Both the position numbers and the translations under genes were made by a program. From JAAOYC01 sp036481345 (lineage in GTDB: Archaea > Nanobdellota > Nanobdellia > Woesearchaeales > WJKL01), in contig JAZGHU010000025.1 in the NCBI GenBank assembly GCA_036481345.1, forward strand, positions 1-12,106: a stretch of DNA of 12,106 bases. Reading direction: 5' to 3'. The notes beneath the pieces were generated by a model. It had not been told where the DNA came from. It ran no database searches and saw nothing but the letters and a program-made list of their open reading frames with translations. Positions 6,395-12,106 of the stretch are shown here, one piece after another (the stretch's first letter is position 1; each line of letters starts with the position of its first letter).

Positions 6395-7060
6395 ATGACA
6401 ATAAATGAAAACACCTGGGTAATAATCCCTGCCCATAATGAAGAAAATAGAATTAGTTCTGTTATTGATAGAGTAAGAAAGCATGTTGGGAATATTGTTG
6501 TGGTTGATGACGGCAGTACAGATAATACTGGAAAAGTAGTTAATAAAGTTAAAGCATTAGTATTAGTGCATATCTTGAATTTGGGAAAGGGTGCTGCTGT
6601 TAAAACTGGCTGTGATTTTGCTTTGAAAAAAGGGGCTGAGAAGATAATTCTAATTGATGCTGATGGGCAACATGATCCTGATGAGATTCCAAGATTTTTA
6701 AAAGCACTGGAAAAAGTAGATATTGTTTTTGGATATAGAAAATTTACAAAAACTATGCCAGTGATATTTAGATTTGGAAATAAATTTATAGATTCTATAA
6801 CAAGATTCTTGTATGGAATTAAGTTGAGAGATACTCAATGTGGATATAGGGCATTTACTTCTAGGGCTTATAGAAAGATTAGATGGAAATCTTCAGATTA
6901 TGCAATGGAAAGTGAGATGATTGCTAATGTTGGAAAGTACCGTCTTAGTTATGCTCAACTTAAGATAGACACATTATATCCTGAAAGATACAAAGGAACT
7001 ACCATCTTAGATGGAATAAAAATAGTGATTAGTATGATTTGGTGGAGGCTGAAAAAATGA
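6395..7060 (+). CDS. GT2 glycosyltransferase, dolichyl-phosphate sugar synthase-like
   Basis: The 221-residue protein is a GT-A fold family 2 enzyme. VIIPAHNEE (9-17) begins the nucleotide-sugar fold, DDGSTDNT (38-45) contacts the nucleotide, and DADGQHDPDEI (88-98) carries the DxD-type metal and UDP/GDP-sugar site. The RDTQCGYRAF stretch (145-154) is characteristic of DPM1/AglJ-like polyprenyl-phosphate glycosyltransferases, which move a sugar from a nucleotide to dolichyl phosphate on the cytoplasmic face. The protein is the short form: no GtrA-type or other C-terminal membrane domain is present, only a mildly hydrophobic end. The sugar cannot be read from sequence. Its stop overlaps the ATG of the DUF2304 gene by 4 nt (ATGA), so the two are probably translated together and may form a complex. 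Confidence 0.92.
   Translation: MTINENTWVIIPAHNEENRISSVIDRVRKHVGNIVVVDDGSTDNTGKVVNKVKALVLVHILNLGKGAAVKTGCDFALKKGAEKIILIDADGQHDPDEIPRFLKALEKVDIVFGYRKFTKTMPVIFRFGNKFIDSITRFLYGIKLRDTQCGYRAFTSRAYRKIRWKSSDYAMESEMIANVGKYRLSYAQLKIDTLYPERYKGTTILDGIKIVISMIWWRLKK
7044..7048 (+). promoter_or_regulatory. Shine-Dalgarno (GGAGG) inside the GT2 gene for the DUF2304 start
   Basis: GGAGG lies 8 nt before the ATG at 7057 and within the last GT2 codons. It fixes 7057 as the start, rather than the in-frame TTG (7039) or GTG (7042). Confidence 0.75.
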
Positions 7061-7389
7061 TATTAGGAATACAGATATTGGGGATATTGTTTGCTCTTTT
7101 TATGATGTATCTTTCTTTTATGTATAGAAAAAGAAATGAATTTGATTCTGGAGAATATGCTTTTTGGTTGATTTTATGGATTGTTTTTATACTTGTAACA
7201 TTGTTTCCAGGAGTACTTGATCCTATTACCAAAACATTAAGTTTGCCACGTACTATGGATCTGATAATCTTAGTTGGATTCATATTTATCATGGGATTGA
7301 CTTTCCAGAACTATGCTTCATTAAGAAAAAGCCAGAGAAAAATGGAAGGTTTAGTGAGGAGAATGGCTTTTAAAGAGAAGGAAAAGTGA
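7057..7389 (+). CDS. DUF2304 small membrane protein, likely GT2 partner
   Basis: The 110-residue protein has three predicted membrane helices (~3-22, ~34-52, ~66-84), a short basic loop after the first (YRKRNEF), an LFPGVLDP turn after the second, the RTMDLI motif opening the third, and a basic C-terminal tail (~89-110). This layout matches DUF2304 proteins, which are commonly encoded beside GT2 dolichyl-phosphate glycosyltransferases in prokaryotes. The 4-nt overlap and strong internal Shine-Dalgarno couple its translation to the upstream GT2. A plausible role is a membrane tether or lipid-substrate presenter for that soluble enzyme, analogous to DPM2/DPM3 in eukaryotes. This role is inference; the biochemical function of DUF2304 is not known to me. 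Confidence 0.85.
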   Translation: MILGIQILGILFALFMMYLSFMYRKRNEFDSGEYAFWLILWIVFILVTLFPGVLDPITKTLSLPRTMDLIILVGFIFIMGLTFQNYASLRKSQRKMEGLVRRMAFKEKEK

Positions 7390-7401
7390 TTCTGCGTTAA
7401 G

Positions 7402-7409
7402 CTTTTAAA
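7402..7409 (+). promoter_or_regulatory. TATA-like box 28 nt before the first GT4 gene (possible leaderless promoter)
   Basis: CTTTTAAA is centred 28 nt upstream of the ATG at 7434, in the only sizeable gap (44 nt) of the glycan cluster. No Shine-Dalgarno is present before that ATG. This geometry is expected when archaeal transcription starts at or next to the start codon, so 7434 may head a second transcript covering the rest of the cluster. Confidence 0.45.
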
Positions 7410-7433
7410 CTATGTTCTATTAGCAAAGATAGT

Positions 7434-8552
7434 ATGAAAATCTGCTATGTAAATCCTACTTTTCTTATAAGAAGGCCCATAATGGAGCTTATAAGATTAT
7501 TAAACAAGGAGAATGAAATAGGTATTTTTGTGCCTAAAAAACCTTTTAAGAAATTGGAAGGAAAATGGCATAGTGATGAATCTTTAAGTAAGGCAAAGAT
7601 TTATTCTTATTCTGCTATCAGGGTTCCTTTTAGTAAGTTTGAATGGCCTATTCCAATAACTCCTATGTTTTTTATTAATCTGTTTAGAGTATTTTGGAAT
7701 TATAAGATAGTGCATATGTGGACTTATTTCTATATTAATTCTTTTTTTACATTATTGACATCATTATTTTTTCCTAAAAGAAAAGTTATAATGAGTTGTG
7801 ATACTTTTCCAGGTTATTCATTTAAGTCTGGCAGAGTAATTGATAGTCTATTTTTTATTTATACAAAATTATTTGGATGGATGTTATTTGGGATTCCTAA
7901 GAAGATTCATCTGTATGGGAAGAGTATGATTGAGTATGCTAAGAAAGCAGGTGTTAAAGAAAAAAAGATAGTTGTAGTGCCAACTGGTGTTGATATTGAG
8001 AAGTTTAGTGGGGCGGGAGCTTTAGATAGATCTGAATTAGGAGTTAGTAATGAAGATTTTGTTATTGTTTATGCTGGGCTGCTTGTTCCTAGAAAAGGAA
8101 TTGATATTATGTTAAAAGTTGTTAAAAGATTAGAAGAAGGCGATGTTAAGTTGTTGTTAGTTGGAGATGGCCCTAAAAAGAAAGAATATATTGATTTAGC
8201 TGAGAAATTAGAAATTAGAGATAAGGTCAAATTTTTAGGATGGAGAAAAGACATTCCTAATATTCTGAAAAGTGCGGATTTGTTGTTTTTGCCAAGCAGA
8301 GGAGAAGGGCTTCCTGGAATTGTGATGGAAGCAATGGCTGCTGGACTGCCAATTGTTGCTTCTGATATTCCATGTGTTCCTGATTTGGTTGAAGATGGAA
8401 AGGATGGTTTTTTATGTAGAATGAATGATATTGAATGTTTTGCTGAGAAAATCAAGAATGTTAATAAGGAAATGGGAGATAAAGGAGCTGAAAAGATTAA
8501 GGAGTTTAGCTGGGATAAACTTATTGAAGATTATAAAAGGTTGTATGTATAA
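7434..8552 (+). CDS. GT4-family glycosyltransferase
   Basis: The 372-residue protein has a GT-B fold. The C-terminal Rossmann half is canonical: PTGVD (183-187), the donor-binding segment YAGLLVPRKG (213-222) with the basic RK pair, LLVGDGP (241-247), and the retaining-GT4 EX7E motif with E291 and E299 (GEGLPGIVMEAMA). The N-terminal acceptor half is more divergent. It lacks the usual Gly-rich loop after strand 1 (NPTFLIRRPI instead) and has hydrophobic patches at ~77-88 and ~101-113 that suggest membrane-surface binding. GT4 enzymes of this sort add hexoses or HexNAc from nucleotide sugars to a lipid-linked glycan on the cytoplasmic side. The donor is unknown. Its stop overlaps the next ATG by one base (TAATG). 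The start has no Shine-Dalgarno but a TATA-like box 28 nt upstream. Confidence 0.9.
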   Translation: MKICYVNPTFLIRRPIMELIRLLNKENEIGIFVPKKPFKKLEGKWHSDESLSKAKIYSYSAIRVPFSKFEWPIPITPMFFINLFRVFWNYKIVHMWTYFYINSFFTLLTSLFFPKRKVIMSCDTFPGYSFKSGRVIDSLFFIYTKLFGWMLFGIPKKIHLYGKSMIEYAKKAGVKEKKIVVVPTGVDIEKFSGAGALDRSELGVSNEDFVIVYAGLLVPRKGIDIMLKVVKRLEEGDVKLLLVGDGPKKKEYIDLAEKLEIRDKVKFLGWRKDIPNILKSADLLFLPSRGEGLPGIVMEAMAAGLPIVASDIPCVPDLVEDGKDGFLCRMNDIECFAEKIKNVNKEMGDKGAEKIKEFSWDKLIEDYKRLYV

Positions 8553-10324
8553 TGTGTGGAATAATTGGATTTGATTGGAAAGATGAAGAGTTATTGAAGA
8601 AAGCAAGAGATAAGATTAGTTATAGGGGTCCTGACGATAAAGGAGATTATTTTGATTCTAATATTTCCCTTGGGCATAGAAGATTGAGTATTATTGATCT
8701 GGATAAGAGATCAAAGCAGCCAATGGAGCTGATGGACAGATATGTTATAACTTATAATGGGGAGATTTATAATTATAAGGAAATAAAAAAAGAGCTTTCT
8801 GAGTATGATTTTAAGACGACATCTGATACAGAAGTTATTGTTTATGCTTATGACAAGTGGGGGAAAGGATGTTTAAATATGTTCAATGGTATGTTTGCTT
8901 TTTGTATTTATGATAAAAAGAAAAAAGAGTTGTTTTTAGCAAGAGATAGATTTGGAATCAAGCCTTTGTATTATATTGATAATGGGAAGTTTGCTTTTTG
9001 TTCTGAGATAAAGGGGCTATTAGAGTTTTTGGATAAGAAAGAAGTTAATGAAATTGGATTAAAGCAGTTTTTTAATTTTAGATTTACATTAGGAGAAACT
9101 ACATTAGTTAAGGGCATTAAGAAGTTTTTGCCTGGACATTATGTGCTCTATGATTTGAATGGGAAAAAGATAAATGAGTATAAGAAGTATTATGAATTGA
9201 AGAAACAGGAAATTGAAAATAAGAATTTTGATTATTATAAAAATAAATTAAAAGAATTGATGGATAAGTCTGTAGAAAGAAGGATGGTTGCTGATGTTCC
9301 TGTTGCTTGTTTATTGTCAGGAGGAGTAGATAGTTCTATTATAACAAAACTTGCTAAAAAGTATAATGATAAATTAAATACATTTTCAATTGGATTTGAC
9401 ACAACAAATGAACTGCCTTTTGCAAAAAAGGTTGCTGAATATCTTAATACAAATCATCATGAGTTTAAGATTGATAAAAGTAATGTGTTGGATTATCTTG
9501 ATGATGTTGTGTATCATATGGATGAACCGATTGGAGATCCTGGATTTTTGCCTATTTTTGTCTTATCAAAAGAAGTTAGCAAACACAATAAAGTTGTTTT
9601 AAGCGGGGATGGAGGGGATGAAGTATTTTGTGGATATGACAGGTATAAGATGTTTTATTATGGCAGATTCTTGAGAAATTTTGCTTTTTTTGATTTTAAT
9701 AATGATATATTAAAGAGATTGAAGAAAATGAAAGGCAAAAATGATTATGGTGCTTTTTTTGAAACAATAAGATTGTTTGATGATGAAGAGTTAGGGAAAT
9801 TGGGTGTTGAAGGTTATGAATTTTCTGATGGATGGGATGCGAAGTTTAAAGATAAGCTGATGAATGCACAATATTTTGATATTCAAACGTTGCTACCAAA
9901 TGATTTTTTTATGAAGGCTGATAAGATGAGTTCTGCTTTTGGATTAGAGCAGAGAGTTCCATTTTTGGATCATGAATTGGTTGAGTTTGCTTTTACTATT
10001 CCATTGAAATATAGATTGAAATTATGGAATGAGAAATATGTTTTGAGAAAGGCTTTTGAAAAGGATTTGCCTAAAGAAATAGTTGAAAGAAAGAAGCATG
10101 GGTTTGATGTGCCTATTGATTATTGGTTTAAGAATGTGTTGGGGGAGAAGCTAAAGGGGTTGTTAGATGAAAGTGACCATGGATTATATAAAAAAGATTA
10201 TGTTTATATGCTATTAGATGATATCAAGAAGAAAGGGGGCAATTATAAATTTAATTTTATTTTAGCTCAGAAATTATGGAGTATTTTGATGTTTGAGATG
10301 TGGTATCAGGAGTTGATGAAATGA
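8552..10324 (+). CDS. asnB: Glutamine-hydrolysing asparagine synthase family protein (AsnB type)
   Basis: The 590-residue two-domain amidotransferase looks complete. The N-terminal class II glutaminase begins MCGIIGF, so C2 becomes the catalytic N-terminal Cys after Met removal. HRRLSIIDL (42-50), NGEIYN (69-74) and SDTE (91-94) supply the glutamine-binding residues. The synthetase half has the PP-loop LSGGVDSS (255-262), SGDGGDE (351-357), and DKMSSAFGLEQRVPFLDHELVE (457-478). It uses glutamine and ATP to amidate a carboxylate, which is aspartate in true asparagine synthases. Homologues in surface-polysaccharide clusters are thought to amidate sugar acids, and the position between two GT4 genes suggests that here. 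The residue before the second GDE glycine is Asp rather than the Glu of E. coli AsnB, a common variant that does not settle the substrate. Translation is coupled on both sides (1-nt and 4-nt overlaps). Confidence 0.93.
   Translation: MCGIIGFDWKDEELLKKARDKISYRGPDDKGDYFDSNISLGHRRLSIIDLDKRSKQPMELMDRYVITYNGEIYNYKEIKKELSEYDFKTTSDTEVIVYAYDKWGKGCLNMFNGMFAFCIYDKKKKELFLARDRFGIKPLYYIDNGKFAFCSEIKGLLEFLDKKEVNEIGLKQFFNFRFTLGETTLVKGIKKFLPGHYVLYDLNGKKINEYKKYYELKKQEIENKNFDYYKNKLKELMDKSVERRMVADVPVACLLSGGVDSSIITKLAKKYNDKLNTFSIGFDTTNELPFAKKVAEYLNTNHHEFKIDKSNVLDYLDDVVYHMDEPIGDPGFLPIFVLSKEVSKHNKVVLSGDGGDEVFCGYDRYKMFYYGRFLRNFAFFDFNNDILKRLKKMKGKNDYGAFFETIRLFDDEELGKLGVEGYEFSDGWDAKFKDKLMNAQYFDIQTLLPNDFFMKADKMSSAFGLEQRVPFLDHELVEFAFTIPLKYRLKLWNEKYVLRKAFEKDLPKEIVERKKHGFDVPIDYWFKNVLGEKLKGLLDESDHGLYKKDYVYMLLDDIKKKGGNYKFNFILAQKLWSILMFEMWYQELMK
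10308..10312 (+). promoter_or_regulatory. Shine-Dalgarno (AGGAG) deciding the second GT4 start
   Basis: AGGAG lies inside the end of the AsnB-type gene, 8 nt before the ATG at 10321. It favours that start over the in-frame ATG-like extension beginning at 10300. Confidence 0.7.
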
Positions 10325-11481
10325 AGATATTGGCAATAGCACCTACTTTTTATCCTCATATGGGCGGAGCTGAAAGAAGTTTTTATGAACTTTATTCAAG
10401 ATTACCCAGATATGGGATTGATGTTGATTTGGTTACTCCAAATTTGGGTGGAAAAAGATTTGAGGAAATCGCAAAAGGATTTAGGGTGTTTAGAGTTGGC
10501 AAGAAAAAGAGATTTAGATGGGCTAAATTATTATTTTATCAAATTTATGAATATATAAAGATCAAAGAATTGCTTAGAAAAAATAAATATGATCTAGTGC
10601 ATTGCCAGTATGTATTTCCTAATGGTTTTGTAGGATATAAGATCTCTAAATTGATTAAAAAGCCATTGATTTTTAGTGTCCATCATTTTGGAACAGGCAT
10701 GGATATTGCTAAGGCTCAGCAAAATCCAAAGCTGATCAATCCTTTTATGCGGTTTTTGTTGAGAAAATCAAATTTGATAATAACAACTGGGTTAACGCAG
10801 AATAATTTTCTCAAGTGGCTTTTTGGTAAGCTGCCTAGAAAAGCTATTACAATAAAATTAGGATCTCCTGAGATCAAGAAGATTAGTGATATGGCCAAAA
10901 ATGATCTTAAAAAGAAATATGGATTTGAAAGGAAAAAAGTGGTTTTCTCTATAGGAAGATTGAACAAAAGAAAAAGATTTGAAGAGATTATTAAAACAGC
11001 TGAAATCTTGAAAAATGAAAGGGATATTGTGTTTTTGATTGCTGGGAAAGGGGAAGAATATAGTAATCTGCAAAAATTAGTTAATAAAAAGAATTTAGAG
11101 AATATTAAATTATTAGGATTTGTCGACGATAAAAAAAGAGAAGATTTGTTTTTGATCTCAGATGTTTTTGCTTATGCTTCTGAGTTTGAAGGCAGTGGTA
11201 TTGTTTATACAGAATCTATGTCTTATTCTACTCCTGTAGCTGCTTATGAAAATGAAGCTGTAAAAAATATTATCAAAAATGATAATTTTGGATTTGTTGT
11301 TAAGAGAAATCCTAAAGAACTTGCAAATGCTATCTTAAGATTGATAAAAGATAAGAAATTAAGTGATAAGATTGTTAAAAATTGTTATGATTTGATTAAA
11401 AAAGAGCATAATTGGGAAATTTATGCTGAAAAATATGCCAGGGAGTTTAAGAAGATTAATAAAGAGAGGAATATCAAATAA
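10321..11481 (+). CDS. GT4-family glycosyltransferase (second)
   Basis: The 386-residue protein is a complete GT-B enzyme. The N-terminal half starts with a typical strand and Gly-rich acceptor loop (APTFYPHMGGAERS, 7-20) and contains DLVHCQ (91-96) and the FSVHHFG strand-loop (118-124). The C-terminal donor half has FSIGRLNKRKRF (209-220), LIAGKGEE (239-246), LLGFVDD (264-270), and the EX7E motif with E290 and E298 (EGSGIVYTE). In the donor loop the usual KG after GRL is KR here, a mild deviation. The predicted role is transfer of a sugar onto the growing polyprenyl-linked glycan; specificity is not readable. The ATGA overlap with the AsnB-type gene and an internal Shine-Dalgarno show translational coupling. 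It differs from the GT4 at 7434 in having the standard GGAE acceptor loop, so the two probably make different linkages. Confidence 0.92.
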   Translation: MKILAIAPTFYPHMGGAERSFYELYSRLPRYGIDVDLVTPNLGGKRFEEIAKGFRVFRVGKKKRFRWAKLLFYQIYEYIKIKELLRKNKYDLVHCQYVFPNGFVGYKISKLIKKPLIFSVHHFGTGMDIAKAQQNPKLINPFMRFLLRKSNLIITTGLTQNNFLKWLFGKLPRKAITIKLGSPEIKKISDMAKNDLKKKYGFERKKVVFSIGRLNKRKRFEEIIKTAEILKNERDIVFLIAGKGEEYSNLQKLVNKKNLENIKLLGFVDDKKREDLFLISDVFAYASEFEGSGIVYTESMSYSTPVAAYENEAVKNIIKNDNFGFVVKRNPKELANAILRLIKDKKLSDKIVKNCYDLIKKEHNWEIYAEKYAREFKKINKERNIK

Positions 11482-11487
11482 TAAAAA

Positions 11488-12106
11488 ATGTTAAGAAATA
11501 ATTTTATTCTAAAATATATCAAAAATAAAAATGTGTTGGATTTGGGTTTTTTAGGTGAAAATGAAAAAAGACTTTTCTCTGAATTGCATGAGTTTATTTT
11601 GGATAATTCAAAAAGTGTTTTGGGAGTAGATATACACCAAGAGAGAATATCTAAACTAAAAGAAGCAAATTATAGTGTCATAGATGATGATGTAATTGAA
11701 TTAAAGAAAATTAAGACTAAAGGTACTAAATTTGAAGTTATTATAGCGGGAGAATTGATAGAACATTTAGATGATCCAGGAAAGTTTCTTAATAATCTCA
11801 AAAATGTTCTGGATACAAATGGATTAATTATATTTACAACCCCTAATATCTTTTCTTTAAGATATATATTAAGGCATTTAATTTTTGGTCAGGAAAATCC
11901 TTATTGGAAAAATAGAAAAGAAGAAATTAAATATGGTCATGTGACTGGTTTTTCTAAAATGTTATTAAAAAATCTATTATTAAGGAAAGGATTTGAGATT
12001 ATTGATTTTTCTTATGTAATTAAGAATGAGTATAAAGGGATAAAGGGCAATATCGAAAAACTAATCTCTTGGATTTTTCCTAAATTATCTCCTCAAATGG
12101 CATATA
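11488..12106 (+). CDS. Class I SAM-dependent methyltransferase (3' partial)
   Basis: The frame is open from the ATG at 11488 to the window edge (206 codons, no stop), so the gene is truncated by the window. Features of the UbiG/Methyltransf_23 type are visible. Motif I is VLDLGFLGE (16-24), slightly degenerate from DxGxGxG. The acidic residue ending strand 2 is in VLGVDIH (44-50), and the post-motif GELIEHLDDP (88-97) precedes the NVLDTNGLIIFTTPN strand (106-120), which is typical of polysaccharide-associated methyltransferases. An FGQENPYW segment (133-140) and GHVTGFS (150-156) form the substrate side. It starts 6 nt after the second GT4 with no clear Shine-Dalgarno, so it is likely the next operon member. 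O-methylation of a sugar or glycan terminus is the best guess from context. Confidence 0.85.
   Translation, partial: MLRNNFILKYIKNKNVLDLGFLGENEKRLFSELHEFILDNSKSVLGVDIHQERISKLKEANYSVIDDDVIELKKIKTKGTKFEVIIAGELIEHLDDPGKFLNNLKNVLDTNGLIIFTTPNIFSLRYILRHLIFGQENPYWKNRKEEIKYGHVTGFSKMLLKNLLLRKGFEIIDFSYVIKNEYKGIKGNIEKLISWIFPKLSPQMAY

Noticed and set aside
8069..8455. Minus-strand open frame of 128 codons opposite the first GT4 gene
   Set aside because: It is antisense to the conserved GT4 donor domain including the EX7E motif, and its Ser/Pro-rich translation shows no family features.
9390..9602. Plus-strand 70-codon frame inside the AsnB-type gene
   Set aside because: It is out of frame within the intact synthetase domain, with no Shine-Dalgarno or domain; a chance frame.
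1..12106. Mobile element, CRISPR array, tRNA or rRNA
   Set aside because: No terminal inverted repeats, transposase or integrase motifs, regularly spaced direct repeats, or cloverleaf/rRNA-like segments were seen on either strand.

Overview
The window is AT-rich (about two thirds A+T by eye) and compactly coded, with every supported gene on the + strand. It looks archaeal, most likely from a small-genome DPANN-type lineage (Woesearchaeota, Pacearchaeota and relatives). The evidence is an AglB/STT3 oligosaccharyltransferase, a geranylgeranyl-reductase-family flavoprotein, a DUF2304 protein beside a Dol-P-sugar-synthase-like GT2 enzyme, TATA-like boxes at archaeal spacing, GGAGG-type ribosome binding sites and secreted beta-sandwich surface proteins. 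The lineage is an inference from gene content and composition, not a phylogenetic result.

Region 1 (1-2310) holds two cell-surface genes. The first is cut by the left edge of the window. It carries an Asp/Gly/His octapeptide repeat, a PKD domain and a C-terminal CARDB-like domain. The second is complete, with a signal peptide, three beta-rich domains, a C-terminal membrane anchor and a short acidic tail. The two share a homologous domain. The second has its own promoter region, a strong Shine-Dalgarno, distinctive codon use and a U-tract terminator, which together suggest an abundant envelope protein.

Region 2 (2347-6360) encodes a GGR-family FAD reductase, probably for membrane lipid or dolichol saturation, followed by AglB. 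AglB has the recognisable catalytic motifs plus two extra pieces: a cytoplasmic N-terminal coiled coil and a long first external loop.

Region 3 (6395-12106) is a glycan-assembly cluster. It runs GT2 polyprenyl-phosphate glycosyltransferase, DUF2304 membrane protein, GT4 glycosyltransferase, glutamine-dependent asparagine synthase homologue, second GT4, and a class I methyltransferase cut by the right edge. Four of the five junctions are overlaps or a 6-nt gap, as in an operon. The exception is a 44-nt gap before the first GT4, which holds a TATA-like box 28 nt from the start codon and may launch a leaderless transcript.

The coherent reading is an N-glycosylation locus. Glycosyltransferases build a glycan on a polyprenyl carrier, AsnB-like and methyltransferase enzymes may decorate it, the GGR homologue may saturate the carrier, and AglB transfers the glycan to surface proteins. 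The two neighbouring surface proteins contain almost no N-X-S/T sequons, so they are unlikely to be the main acceptors. No tRNA, rRNA, CRISPR array, insertion sequence or integrase was seen.
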